Shown: positions 16,694 through 26,525, counted from the stretch's first letter. The stretch is DNA of 64,000 bases from Ignavibacteriales bacterium (GCA_003538625.1 DPRR01000005.1:62001-126000), one strand, 5' to 3'. Numbers and translations are program-made. The notes: generated by a model from the letters alone, not told the origin.

Positions 16694-18085
16694 TTATTTT
16701 TTTAAATAAGAATTAACAAAAAGAGAAGGCGAAACATCCCAGAATTGAACAGCTTCAAAAGTTTCCTGATTTATAAAATAATTGCCTAAAATATGTCCAA
16801 AAATATTTGGGGGATGCATATTTATTATCTGGAACGCAGTGTTATTTGTCGACCAGGTTTGGCCGCCGTCATAAGTGTTAAAAATTTTATATTTATTATC
16901 ATCTGATTTAAAGTATTGAGAGGCAATCATATGTCCCTCATTATTTCCAACCAATTCAATAATTTCTTTATCTGTGTCAAAAACCTTTTCAAAAAGCTTT
17001 GTGTCAATATTCTTTGCAGTCATGTTAATATAGGGCGTTTTCCAGATACCATGCTTTTGAGGATCACTGCTATCATCAGCCCAATAAACTTGATTATCAA
17101 AAAAAACAAATCCTGTCGATTTGAAAAAAGACATATGATCGCCAGATGCTTTTAAATCCCAAGACCACGCATCTTTTTCCCAATTGTATTTCCCTTGAAT
17201 CCAGTGGCATTCATTAGTCATATCACCAGTCTGTACCCAAAATGTATTATCCCAGGGACACATATTAACAGCGTGGATGTGACGTGCTTTTAATTGCGGA
17301 ATAGTGCTTCCAAATTTATACGCAACTTTAATTGTCTTTCCCTCATCGACGGTGTACCAAACCTGAACTTGCTCAGACCGCATAATTCCCGGCTGCCAAA
17401 TACCATAATTAGTGTAGTTGCCCCAGACCCGTATTTCTTTTCCATCAATTATCTGTCTTCCGTCTATAACCAGATTAAAAAAATTGCCGAGATTATTTGT
17501 TAAATATTCTCTTCCATCAGTATCTAAAACAGTTGATTTATGATATGTCTTTAAATTATCATGAGAGTAATAAGCAGTATTGTGATCGCAGAATAAAATA
17601 TTTCCGCTCTTAAAAATATACGCAAATCTTATTTCTTTAATTTCCGGTACTTTAATGCTCTTCAAATAAATTTTGTTTCCCAAAATTTCAAAAAGGAATA
17701 TTTTACTTTTATTAAAAGCTAAATATTTATTATCCCAGGTTGTAATTAAGCTTGAAAGGTTGCTGAAATCAGATGCTAATCTTGCATAATTTCTAAAATT
17801 ATCGGTAACATCTAATCCAATATCCTCAGTTATTCCATTTCCTGCATCAACATCATCTAAAATTTTTAGAATGCTGGAGACTGTTTCAAATTCATCTACA
17901 GGTTTTGTGTAATGATACAAATTTGTATTATCAAACTGTTCATTATGATCAATAAATTTACCAAATAAAGTAATTAATAATGATTGAGGGCTCTTATTAA
18001 AATAACCCAATATAAAAATAAAACTTAAGCACACTGCCAGTAATAATATCAGGATTATATTCTTATATGGAGATATGTTTTTCAA
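16694..18085 (-). CDS. Membrane-anchored BNR/sialidase-superfamily-like protein of unknown function
   Basis: The 463-residue protein has one N-terminal hydrophobic segment (about 8-27), probably an uncleaved anchor, and a large exported domain. Several Asp-box-like turns occur (VDEGKTIKVAY, YDGGQTWSTNN), which suggest a beta-propeller of the BNR/sialidase type. The clear catalytic arginines of sialidases cannot be recognised. It sits between the tyrosine kinase and a GT-C transferase gene, so it may act on the exported polysaccharide, for example as a trimming or binding protein. The start is TTG at 18083-18085, the only start near the hydrophobic segment. Confidence 0.55.
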   Translation of the reverse strand: MKNISPYKNIILILLLAVCLSFIFILGYFNKSPQSLLITLFGKFIDHNEQFDNTNLYHYTKPVDEFETVSSILKILDDVDAGNGITEDIGLDVTDNFRNYARLASDFSNLSSLITTWDNKYLAFNKSKIFLFEILGNKIYLKSIKVPEIKEIRFAYIFKSGNILFCDHNTAYYSHDNLKTYHKSTVLDTDGREYLTNNLGNFFNLVIDGRQIIDGKEIRVWGNYTNYGIWQPGIMRSEQVQVWYTVDEGKTIKVAYKFGSTIPQLKARHIHAVNMCPWDNTFWVQTGDMTNECHWIQGKYNWEKDAWSWDLKASGDHMSFFKSTGFVFFDNQVYWADDSSDPQKHGIWKTPYINMTAKNIDTKLFEKVFDTDKEIIELVGNNEGHMIASQYFKSDDNKYKIFNTYDGGQTWSTNNTAFQIINMHPPNIFGHILGNYFINQETFEAVQFWDVSPSLFVNSYLKK

Positions 18086-18186
18086 TGCTATTTTGAGTTT
18101 AACCCGATTAATTTTCTAACACAAAATTTTTTGAGCTATATCATTAACTATTTGAGGATGAATCCTAATTATAAGTTACCCGGAAA

Positions 18187-20460
18187 TCAGGATTTAAGTT
18201 TATAACTTTTTTTGCTTTTATGGTCTGATGAATTGGAATAATTATAATAATACTTATAATAATATCCATAACCACTTTTATATTTAAAATTATTAAGTAC
18301 GGTACCCAAAAAGGTGGCCTTATCCCGCTTGATTAGATCTACTGCATCCTTCATCAACCGGTTTTCGGTTTTATCTGCAGATATTACTAAAATGGTTCCA
18401 TCGACTAATTTTGCTAATATTTCAGAATCAATTACTGCAACTATTGGTGCGGAATCAATAATGACCACATCAAAAATATCTTTTACTTCCTGTAAAAAAT
18501 TTTTCATTGCTTTGGATTCTAATAATTCTGCTGGATTAGAGAGATTTGTACCCGCAGTAATAAAGCTTAAGGTATTTGTTTTCGATCTTATAATAGTTTC
18601 TAATGCTACTTTACGAGATAAATAATCAACAAGTCCGGGTTTTTTATCTACTCCCATTTTTGTATGAATCGTTGGTCTTCTCAAATCACAATCAATCAAT
18701 AAAGTCTTTTTATTTGATAGTGCAAAACTTCCTGCCAGATTAGCTGAAACGAACGATTTGCCCTCTCCTTCTGCAGGGGATGTAACTAATATTATTTTAG
18801 ATAAATCAGGATCCACGCTGGATTGCTGAATACGCGCCTTAATTACTCGAAAAGACTCACTAACAGGAGAATCATTTTCATCTAAAACTACCAAGCCTGG
18901 GCTAAACCCATTATCTTTAACATTTGATTTTAAATGAGGTATCCAGGTAAGAAATTTAATTTCTTCTTTTTCAATATCATCCGGCGTTTTTACGGTATCA
19001 TCAAAATGATCTTTTATTAAAATAAGCGCAAAAGCAATAATAGGTCCAAGGATCAAACCAATTAAAAGTATTAACAACCTGTTCGGTTTTGAAGGTGAAT
19101 CAGGAATTACTGCCGGATTTAAAATAACAACATTACCTGATTCCGAAGCTTCATTAATCATAGCTTCCTGATATCTTTCATTTAGCAGAAGGTACGTTTG
19201 CTGAAGTGATTCTCTTTCTCTCTGATACTGAGAAAGTACTGTTGATGCTTTAGGTAATCTTCTTAGATTGCCCTCGTATTTTCCTGTTGCTTTTTCAAGC
19301 TGATCCAACTGCACGGATAGTGAACTATTTTTAATTTCTTCTTCAATCAATCGTTGTGCTAAATCTCTAACCTGATCAGGATTTCCTGAGTATGCCTCTG
19401 CTTTGATAGTGCTAATAGTTGAGTTTAATTTTTGTTTGATATCCGCAATCCTTGTATCATATTCCTTCACCTTCGAAGATACATCCACATCAGAACTTTT
19501 AATTGACATAGCTATGTCTCTGTTAACCTGAAGTTCTGCAAGCTGCTGCTGCAAAGCGTTAATGTAAGCCTGTGAGGTTTGACCTTCGAGATATTCTACC
19601 AGTTGCGGGTCTTGTTTTTTTAAAAAGAATTTATATTGTTTTAACACTTCGTTAGAAGTTGATAGTTGAATTTTTATGGCTTCTTTTTGCGCATCAAGAT
19701 TAGAAAGCTGACCGATTATATTTGTAGACTGAACATCAAAAGAAATTATGCCACCTTTCTCTTGAAATCTCATTAAGGAATCTTCAATGGATCTAAGTTC
19801 TGCTAATTTTTCCTGGGCCTGATCATCTAAAAATTTTCTGAGATTAGTTAATTTTTCGCGGCTTACAGCTGTATTAATTTTTTGATACTCTAATGCGGCA
19901 CAATTTGCAATTAATGCGGTCTCGAACGCGGAACGAGATTCGGCACTGATAAATACCACGTCAGTTCCCTGATTTTGCTCAACAGAAATAATTCCACCAA
20001 GCATACCTGCTATTTGGTTAACAGATTTATGTGAACTACTCCCTTTTTGTGCAGAAATAAGAGGAAGCATGTCTTTATGTTTTGAGACTTCAAAGCTATC
20101 TATTAATGCCTGAGCAATTTTTTTTCTGGTAGCATAATTACCGATGACCCCAATTTCACTAACTATATATCTATCAAGAAAAGCATTATCTGTGTTCTGC
20201 CGTCCATCTTCCAGAACGTTTTTATATGGATTTGTAATTCTGATGCTTGCAGCCGAGGTATAGATATTCTTAGCCAAAATGGCATAAGCAGCTGCTATAA
20301 TAAGTATAAGAAGAGAAATGATGACAATGTTTTTAAGATTATTTCTGAAAAGTAGAATATAATCTTTAGCTGATTTGGTTCCAGAAAGCAAATATTTTTC
20401 AATATTAAAATTTTGATTGCCTGCCGGATTTCCCGACCCATTATTGTTATTATTCATCAT
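18187..20460 (-). CDS. Wzc-type polysaccharide co-polymerase / tyrosine autokinase
   Basis: The 757-residue inner-membrane protein has a Wzz-like N-terminus with the first helix at about 42-62. Long coiled-coil segments (about 185-420) follow, then the second helix (about 455-478) preceded by the conserved LNPAVIPDSPSKPNR. The BY-kinase domain contains a Walker A at about 562-570 (SPAEGEGKS, K568), Walker A' in TLLIDCDLRRP and Walker B in VVIIDSAP. The tail is a tyrosine cluster (YGYYYKYYYNY), the usual autophosphorylation site. It controls chain length and export of the polysaccharide together with an outer-membrane exporter. It begins with two consecutive ATG codons and lies 125 bp after the SLBB protein gene. 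Confidence 0.9.
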   Translation of the reverse strand: MMNNNNNGSGNPAGNQNFNIEKYLLSGTKSAKDYILLFRNNLKNIVIISLLILIIAAAYAILAKNIYTSAASIRITNPYKNVLEDGRQNTDNAFLDRYIVSEIGVIGNYATRKKIAQALIDSFEVSKHKDMLPLISAQKGSSSHKSVNQIAGMLGGIISVEQNQGTDVVFISAESRSAFETALIANCAALEYQKINTAVSREKLTNLRKFLDDQAQEKLAELRSIEDSLMRFQEKGGIISFDVQSTNIIGQLSNLDAQKEAIKIQLSTSNEVLKQYKFFLKKQDPQLVEYLEGQTSQAYINALQQQLAELQVNRDIAMSIKSSDVDVSSKVKEYDTRIADIKQKLNSTISTIKAEAYSGNPDQVRDLAQRLIEEEIKNSSLSVQLDQLEKATGKYEGNLRRLPKASTVLSQYQRERESLQQTYLLLNERYQEAMINEASESGNVVILNPAVIPDSPSKPNRLLILLIGLILGPIIAFALILIKDHFDDTVKTPDDIEKEEIKFLTWIPHLKSNVKDNGFSPGLVVLDENDSPVSESFRVIKARIQQSSVDPDLSKIILVTSPAEGEGKSFVSANLAGSFALSNKKTLLIDCDLRRPTIHTKMGVDKKPGLVDYLSRKVALETIIRSKTNTLSFITAGTNLSNPAELLESKAMKNFLQEVKDIFDVVIIDSAPIVAVIDSEILAKLVDGTILVISADKTENRLMKDAVDLIKRDKATFLGTVLNNFKYKSGYGYYYKYYYNYSNSSDHKSKKSYKLKS

Positions 20461-20585
20461 AATTGTTCAAAAAAATTGAAAGAAAATCGTTCCTTGTTAT
20501 AGTTTAAGTCGTAAATCATACTATGAAACATAGAGTTCCAAATCATTATCAATAACAAATTAGAAAATAAATAATTTCTAAATCA

Positions 20586-21107
20586 CTAATTGTTAAATGA
20601 TATAATACTTAAAATCAAAGCTGTTAGTGATGCAAGAGTTGTGACTATTCCCAGGTAAAAAGCTATATCCTCTCTTGCAAAATAGCGAGGTTCACCGGGT
20701 ACTACAACAATATCCCCTGCTTCCAACTTTACAAAATTTATCTGGGTTTTAATTTCATCCTCCCACATCATATCATTGTAATTATATTTTAACATTTTAG
20801 CCGGAGCACCTTCTTTGATCTTTGTTACCCTTATATCATCAAGGCTGGCATCATTATTTGGTCCGCCAGCAAATGAAATCAATTCATTAATGCTGGTTCC
20901 TGAAGGAACGATATAAGATCCGGGATATCTGACGTATCCCCAAAGTTGCACCTTGATATTTACAGCATTAGGATTTGAATAATCAAATAGACCGCCAGCC
21001 TGCCCGCTTCTTGATCCGAGGCTGCCAATTTGAATATCATCCTGAGAAAATAAAAAAGTTTGAGAACCGGCTAAAAGAAAGATTGTTAAAAACAGTTTAA
21101 TTTTCAT
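20586..21107 (-). CDS. SLBB-domain polysaccharide export protein lacking the PES domain
   Basis: The 173-residue protein has a cleavable signal peptide (about 1-21, ending LFS-Q), one SLBB-like domain (about 50-140: VQLWGYVRYPGSYIVPSGTSINELISFAGG) and a hydrophobic segment at the C-terminus (about 148-170). Wza-family outer-membrane exporters usually begin with a polysaccharide export (PES) domain followed by one to several SLBB domains; the PES domain is missing here. It may be an accessory ring component or a periplasmic adaptor for the adjacent Wzc-type kinase. It is the first gene of the leftward unit continuing to 15026. Confidence 0.7.
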   Translation of the reverse strand: MKIKLFLTIFLLAGSQTFLFSQDDIQIGSLGSRSGQAGGLFDYSNPNAVNIKVQLWGYVRYPGSYIVPSGTSINELISFAGGPNNDASLDDIRVTKIKEGAPAKMLKYNYNDMMWEDEIKTQINFVKLEAGDIVVVPGEPRYFAREDIAFYLGIVTTLASLTALILSIISFNN

Positions 21108-21725
21108 TGACTTCTTCTATAAATTTTAAGTTATGTATGGTTAATCTTTTTATTATAACTGTCAAAAATAAGATATAATTGTAAATAATTGTTCTTTGAT
21201 AGTTTAGATTTTGATTTTTTAGACATAAAGTAATTAATAATTCATTAATTATGCCATAGATACTGATTAGTAATCAAATTAAGAATGATGCACTCTGCTT
21301 TAAATATCTACTAAATACATATCTATAAGATTAAATTTATTCTTTAATTATAGTATAAATAAATTAGAATTAAATTTAAACATCATTAATTTGACAGATA
21401 TTAAAAATTGTTTTTAGATTTTTAATTTAGGATTAAGAGATACAATAGATGCAAATGCATTTATTTGAGACAATTTTGATTCTGCTGTATTTATAAAAAA
21501 TAGAAAGCGATTTGATTTATTAAAAAACTGTATATTCAATAATATTTTAACTTTTTTTTGATTATTCAGCTTTTACTTCTGGTAAGATTTTTGTTCTATA
21601 GTTTTTTAACCTACTAATTTCATGTCAAAAATTATTTGACTCATAAATGCTTGATATGATAATTCAGCAATGATAATAATAAAACAATATACTTTTTATT
21701 GAACGACTTATTAGGATAAACAAAA
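21108..21725. other. Intergenic region between divergent operons
   Basis: About 0.6 kb of AT-rich DNA between the leftward SLBB gene and the rightward acyl carrier protein gene. It should contain two divergent promoters. No coding frame, strong hairpin or known riboswitch is apparent. Confidence 0.45.
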
Positions 21726-21995
21726 ATGAAAATAGAAATACAATATTCAGAAATAACCAAACAATTTATAATCGATAACTTTCTTTTTGGTAACGGAGCA
21801 AAGTTGGACAACGATACACCACTATTTGAAAAAGGAATAATTGATTCGACAGGAGTATTAGAACTTGTTGCATTCGTAGAAGATAACTTTAAAGTTACGG
21901 TAGCGGATGAAGAACTTGTTCTTGAAAATTTTTCAAGCTTAAATGCAATAGAAAAATTTCTTCAATCTAAAATCAATCAACCCGTTACTAACTAA
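21726..21995 (+). CDS. Acyl carrier protein
   Basis: The 89-residue acidic protein has the acyl carrier protein layout. The phosphopantetheine attachment motif is GIIDSTGVLELV, with Ser41 in D-S-T; the usual DSL has become DST, as in several non-fatty-acid-synthase carriers. It is the first gene of an operon and its stop codon overlaps the start of the asparagine synthetase gene (TAATG), so the two are translationally coupled. The convergent AMP-forming ligase at 25083-26525 is a natural candidate to load it. It is probably dedicated to a specialised pathway rather than to primary lipid synthesis. Confidence 0.85.
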   Translation: MKIEIQYSEITKQFIIDNFLFGNGAKLDNDTPLFEKGIIDSTGVLELVAFVEDNFKVTVADEELVLENFSSLNAIEKFLQSKINQPVTN

Positions 21996-23977
21996 TGTGC
22001 GGTATATGCGGAATCTTAAATCTTAAGAGTCCTGCCCCGATTAATAATAATCATTTGAGACAGATGACTTATGCACTTGGTCATCGCGGACCTGATGAAA
22101 CCGGTGCTTATATTGATAATTGGATCGGTTTGGCACAATCCCGTCTAAGCATAATTGATCTTAGCAGCGGCTCCCAGCCCATTCATAATGAAGACCAAAG
22201 TCTCTGGATTATCTTTAACGGTGAAATATTTAATTATCCCGAAATCCGTGAATCGCTTATTAAAAACGGACACAAGTTTTACACTACTACCGATACAGAA
22301 GTTATTCTCCATCTTTACCAAGAAAAAAAAGAACAATGTCTTGCTGATCTTAATGGTCAGTTTGCGTTTGTAATCTGGGACTCAGTTAAAAACGAATTTT
22401 TTGCCGCACGGGATCGAGTAGGGATACTTCCATTATTTTATAAGATTGAAAATGAAAAATTGATTTTTGCTTCAGAAGCAAAAGCAATAATTGAAATCTC
22501 TGATTCAGTTACAAAATTTGATCCTATTGGATTGGATCAGATTTTTACATACTGGACAAATCTACCCGGTAGAACTGCATTTAAAGATATTAATGAACTT
22601 GCCCCCGGACATTATCTAAAATTTTCTCCTAACAACGGAATTTCAATTTATAATTACTGGAGTTTACCTTTCGATAAAAATTTATTATCTGAGGATAAAT
22701 CAATTCCTGATTTTACAGCTGAAATTTCGGACTTAATGAAAGATTCAATCCGTATTCGTTTGCGTGCTGATGTACCTGTCGGAAGTTATTTAAGCGGCGG
22801 ACTTGATTCATCCGGCATTACTGCATTTGTAAAAAATTATTTTAATAATGAACTAAGAACATTTGGAATAACTTTTCAGGAAGAAAGTTTTGATGAAAGC
22901 GAATTTCAAAACCTGGTGATAAAGCACCTTAGCACAAATCACTCAGAAGTTCATGCAACGAATGAAGATATAGGAAAATATTTTTCTGATATTGTTTATT
23001 ATGGAGAGAAACCAATTATTCGTGCTGCTCCCGTTCCACTTTACCTTCTTTCAAAAAAAGTTAGAGATGAAGGATACAAAGTTGTTCTTACAGGTGAAGG
23101 TGCTGATGAAATTTTTGGCGGCTATAATATTTTTAAAGAAACTAAAGTCAGAAAATTCTGGTCCGTTAATCCTGATTCACAATTCCGGCCAAAACTTTTA
23201 CAAAAACTTTATCCATATATATTTAAAGATAAAAGATTAGCTCAGACACTTCAGACATTTTTTAAACTTGGGATTGATGATCCAAACAATGATTTTTTCT
23301 CTCATATTGTTAGATGGAATAATAATTTACGTTTAAAGAATTTTTTTTCAGATGATTTGAAAGAACAGATTGGAAGCTACAATGCATATGATGATTTAAA
23401 AAGCATCCTGCCAAAAGATTTTGCTAAATGGGATTATGTTTACAAAGCACAGTATCTTGAAATCATTACTTTTATGAGCGGATATCTGCTCTCTTCTCAA
23501 GGCGATAGAATGGCTATGGCAAATTCTGTCGAACTCCGCGTCCCCTATCTTGATCATCGTATAATTGAATATATGGCAACGGTCCCTTCAAGATTCAAGA
23601 TTAGAGGACTGAACGAAAAGTATTTACTAAAAAAAGTATTCAAGGAGTTTTTACCGGAACGAATTGTAAATAGACCCAAAAATCCTTATCGCGCACCGAT
23701 TAAAAACAGCTTTATAAATAATAAATTTTTAGATTTAAACTCAATCTTATCAGAAAAAGAAATATCACACTCGGGAATTTTTGATTCTAATAAAGTAAAC
23801 CTTTTACTAAAAAAAGCTTTAAAAGCAGAAACATTGAGCGAGCTGGATAATATGGCACTTGCCGGAATTATATCAACCCAGTTTTTACATAATGATTTTA
23901 TTAACTACAAAAGATTAAATGTTCCTGATGATTATAGATTTAATACTTTTATAGATAAAAGAAATATTTCGAATTAA
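21995..23977 (+). CDS. asnB: Asparagine synthetase-type amidotransferase (glutamine-hydrolysing)
   Basis: The 660-residue protein begins MCGICGILN with the nucleophile Cys2 of class II glutaminases, includes LGHRGPDETG and NGEIFNYPEIR, and has the synthetase ATP loop SGGLDSS at about residue 266. GEGADEIFGGYN marks the second synthetase motif. It uses glutamine and ATP to amidate a carboxylate. Located between an acyl carrier protein and an NAD-synthase-like gene, it probably amidates a pathway-specific acid rather than only aspartate. Similar sets (carrier protein, amidotransferase, AMP ligase) occur in exosortase-linked polysaccharide clusters. The start ATG overlaps the carrier-protein stop codon. 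Confidence 0.88.
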   Translation: MCGICGILNLKSPAPINNNHLRQMTYALGHRGPDETGAYIDNWIGLAQSRLSIIDLSSGSQPIHNEDQSLWIIFNGEIFNYPEIRESLIKNGHKFYTTTDTEVILHLYQEKKEQCLADLNGQFAFVIWDSVKNEFFAARDRVGILPLFYKIENEKLIFASEAKAIIEISDSVTKFDPIGLDQIFTYWTNLPGRTAFKDINELAPGHYLKFSPNNGISIYNYWSLPFDKNLLSEDKSIPDFTAEISDLMKDSIRIRLRADVPVGSYLSGGLDSSGITAFVKNYFNNELRTFGITFQEESFDESEFQNLVIKHLSTNHSEVHATNEDIGKYFSDIVYYGEKPIIRAAPVPLYLLSKKVRDEGYKVVLTGEGADEIFGGYNIFKETKVRKFWSVNPDSQFRPKLLQKLYPYIFKDKRLAQTLQTFFKLGIDDPNNDFFSHIVRWNNNLRLKNFFSDDLKEQIGSYNAYDDLKSILPKDFAKWDYVYKAQYLEIITFMSGYLLSSQGDRMAMANSVELRVPYLDHRIIEYMATVPSRFKIRGLNEKYLLKKVFKEFLPERIVNRPKNPYRAPIKNSFINNKFLDLNSILSEKEISHSGIFDSNKVNLLLKKALKAETLSELDNMALAGIISTQFLHNDFINYKRLNVPDDYRFNTFIDKRNISN

Positions 23978-23991
23978 TTTTTATCGGAGTT

Positions 23992-24963
23992 ATGATGGAC
24001 TTTTCAATGAACTCAATTTTCTTAGATGCAAATGATGAAACTGAAAGATTAATTGCTGCATTAAAGGATGCTGTTGCATTTAAATTAAAAAAACGCGGAG
24101 CTGTGGTTGGTGTAAGCGGTGGAATTGATTCATCAGTTGTGCTTGCACTTTGTGCAAAAACTTTTGGACCAGAAAAAGTTCTTGCAGTTATGATGCCCGA
24201 AAAGGATTCAAGTCCTGAAAGTAAAGAACTTGCGACAGCACTCTGTGAAAAATTTAAAGTACCATATATTTTAGAAGATATTACAGACGCCGTAAATGGC
24301 TTTGGATGTTATCACAGAAGGGATGAAGCTGTTAAACGTGTATTTCCGGAGTATGATCCTAAAACTTATAAGATGAAGATTGTACTTAACTCAGACAAAG
24401 AAGCAAAAGGGAAATTAAATCTTTTTTATTTGACTATTATCGCTCAAGATGGAACGCAAAAATCCCAACGCATACCGCTGGCAGAATATTTACAAATAGT
24501 TGCAGCTTCAAATTTCAAACAACGAAGCAGAACGAATATGTTATACTATCATGCTGAAGCAAAAAATTATGCAGTAATTGGAACAGGAAATAAAAATGAA
24601 CACGAACAAGGATTTTTTGTAAAGTACGGTGATGGAGGTGCTGATATAAAGCCTATTGCCCATTTATTTAAAACTCAGGTTTACCAGTTAGCAGAATTTC
24701 TGGGAGTCCCTGAAGAAATTATTAAACGCACCCCAACAACAGATACTTACAGCGCGGAACAAACTCAGGAAGAATTTTTTTACAAAATGCCATTTAAAAT
24801 TATGGATAGGATATGGGATGGCTGGGAAAAAGGTTTTTCATCAGATGTAATTGCGAAAGTACTGGGCATTCCACTGGCGCAGGTTGATGTAACGATAAAT
24901 GATATTAAACAAAAAATACAAACAACTGAGTATTTAAGGCAAGAACCGATTTCATTAGGATAG
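23992..24963 (+). CDS. NAD(+) synthase-like ATP-dependent amidotransferase
   Basis: The 323-residue protein carries the PP-loop SGGIDSS at 42-48 and the KQRSRTNMLYYHAE and GTGNKNEHEQGFFVKYGDGG segments typical of NadE. TPTTDTYSAEQTQEEFFY is near the end. It therefore adenylates a carboxylate and amidates it with ammonia. It is about 45 residues longer than ordinary ammonia-dependent NadE; the extra part lies between about 100 and 160 (YHRRDEAVKRVFPEYDPKTY and following). It could be the cell's NAD synthase or a pathway-specific paralogue. The start is one of two adjacent ATGs preceded by CGGAG. Confidence 0.8.
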   Translation: MMDFSMNSIFLDANDETERLIAALKDAVAFKLKKRGAVVGVSGGIDSSVVLALCAKTFGPEKVLAVMMPEKDSSPESKELATALCEKFKVPYILEDITDAVNGFGCYHRRDEAVKRVFPEYDPKTYKMKIVLNSDKEAKGKLNLFYLTIIAQDGTQKSQRIPLAEYLQIVAASNFKQRSRTNMLYYHAEAKNYAVIGTGNKNEHEQGFFVKYGDGGADIKPIAHLFKTQVYQLAEFLGVPEEIIKRTPTTDTYSAEQTQEEFFYKMPFKIMDRIWDGWEKGFSSDVIAKVLGIPLAQVDVTINDIKQKIQTTEYLRQEPISLG

Positions 24964-25003
24964 ATTTTAGTTCCTAATTATTTTGTGATTAGTGAGGGTT
25001 AAA

Positions 25004-25071
25004 GTCATTCCTGAGAAAGCAGGAATCTATATTTGAACAATTAACTAGATTCCCGCCTTCGCGGGAATGAC
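25004..25071. repeat. Inverted pair of 25-bp palindromic repeats between convergent genes
   Basis: Two 25-bp palindromes, 25004-25028 and 25047-25071, face each other across an 18-bp spacer. Each has the ends GTCATTC and GAATCT (or their complement) and an inner stem. The right copy has the stem CCGC-CTTC-GCGG, the left one CCTG-loop-CAGG. Together they can fold into a large cruciform. A third copy is inside a coding sequence at 36845-36869. The location between two convergent stop codons suggests it also works as a bidirectional terminator. Confidence 0.85.
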
Positions 25072-25082
25072 AACATCACCTA

Positions 25083-26525
25083 CTATTCACTTTCAAACAT
25101 TTCATTTATTTTTTTATAATCAAACTTACCGGAACTATTTGTTGGAATTTGAGTTGTTGTTTTAACAACTAAAGATTTAAAATTAAGCTTATACATTCTC
25201 ATCACTTCTTCTTTCACCTTAACCTCCGTTTTGTGATCATCAGATTGGACCAGAATTTTAAGAAATTCATCCGACCCTGTGCAAGCTGCCGATATTTGGA
25301 AATGATTTTCAATCATCTTTTGAACTTCATCTAAATTAATTCTTAGTCCAAAAATTTTTATGAACCTTTTCATTCTACCCCTCACGTAGAAATATCCGTC
25401 TGCATCTTTATATCCAAGATCGCCCGTAAATAAAATTCCATTCAACTCATCGCCTTCCGATAAATCGGTACGTGTTTCTGCATAGCCAAGCATTACGTTA
25501 TCACCTTTATAAACTATCTCTCCAACTTCATCTGGTGTGATAACTTCCTTCCCTTCTTTCATAATTTTTAATTCACCACCAGGAATTGAAATACCTATTG
25601 AACCAACTTTCTCGCTCAGCTTTTCTGCAGGTACATAAGAAATTCTTGGCGCGGCCTCTGTTTGCCCGTACATAACAAAAAATTTGACGCTTTTTTCTAT
25701 AGCATATTTATTGAAGTGCCGAATAAATTCTTCACTAAGTTTACCGCCGGCTTGAGTAAAATATTTTAGTGTTGGTAAATCAATCTTATTGAAATTTATT
25801 CGTTTCAACATTGTATATGTATATGGTACCCCCGCAAATGAAGTACATTTGAACTCATTAAACTGATCCCAAAAATCTCTAAAGAAAACTGTTTTTTCTG
25901 ATAAAACAATTGCAGCTCCCTTTAAAAGATGACTGTTTATAACGGATAAACCATAAGAATAATTTATTGGCAGCGTGGTGATTGGTCTTTCTGTTTCATC
26001 GATATTCAAATATTCTGAAATTGACTCGGCATTGGATTGAATATTTTTATATGAAAGTCTTACAAGCTTTGGAGAACCGGTTGTACCTGAGGTTGATAAA
26101 AGCACGGCAAGATCAGAAAAAATAATTATAGAATTGTTATTAGTCTTTTTTAAGAAATTTAGAGATTTGTAGTTAAACGAAAGGCTATATTGTTCTGGAA
26201 CAATTTTATTTGATGAAATGATATAATCAGGGTTATAATTTTTTATCAATCCATTTCTTATTTCATCGTTTAACTTTTCATCAAGAAGAAGTACAGCATT
26301 ACCGGATTTTAGTGATGCGATGTATGTGATAACAGATTCGGTGTTGTTAGTTGTAAATAAAAAAATCAAGCCTTTTACTGATAAATTTAATTTCTCAGCT
26401 AAAATTTGAGATTCTTTATCTAACTCAGTGGAAGTGATTGATTTATTTGAGGTAGTATCAATGAGTGCATTTTGATTTGAAAAAGATTTTAAATTGTTCC
26501 AGAAATATTTTTTATCATTTTTCAT
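25083..26525 (-). CDS. AMP-forming acyl-CoA synthetase / acyl-ACP ligase family
   Basis: The 480-residue protein belongs to the ANL superfamily. The phosphate loop LLSTSGTTGSPKLVRLS is at about 135-151, followed by TLPINYSYGL and the motif YGQTEAAPR. LFTGDLGYKDADGYFYVRGR is the hinge region, and the catalytic Lys is in TNSSGKFDYKKI near the C-terminus. It activates a carboxylic acid as acyl-AMP and passes it to CoA or, more likely here, to the nearby acyl carrier protein. It is a little shorter than typical acyl-CoA synthetases. It is the last gene of the leftward unit beginning at 28804, facing the carrier-protein operon. Confidence 0.88.
   Translation of the reverse strand: MKNDKKYFWNNLKSFSNQNALIDTTSNKSITSTELDKESQILAEKLNLSVKGLIFLFTTNNTESVITYIASLKSGNAVLLLDEKLNDEIRNGLIKNYNPDYIISSNKIVPEQYSLSFNYKSLNFLKKTNNNSIIIFSDLAVLLSTSGTTGSPKLVRLSYKNIQSNAESISEYLNIDETERPITTLPINYSYGLSVINSHLLKGAAIVLSEKTVFFRDFWDQFNEFKCTSFAGVPYTYTMLKRINFNKIDLPTLKYFTQAGGKLSEEFIRHFNKYAIEKSVKFFVMYGQTEAAPRISYVPAEKLSEKVGSIGISIPGGELKIMKEGKEVITPDEVGEIVYKGDNVMLGYAETRTDLSEGDELNGILFTGDLGYKDADGYFYVRGRMKRFIKIFGLRINLDEVQKMIENHFQISAACTGSDEFLKILVQSDDHKTEVKVKEEVMRMYKLNFKSLVVKTTTQIPTNSSGKFDYKKINEMFESE

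Noticed and set aside
25004..25071. Considered as the start of a CRISPR array
   Set aside because: Only two copies, inverted rather than direct, with differing cores; no cas genes in the window.
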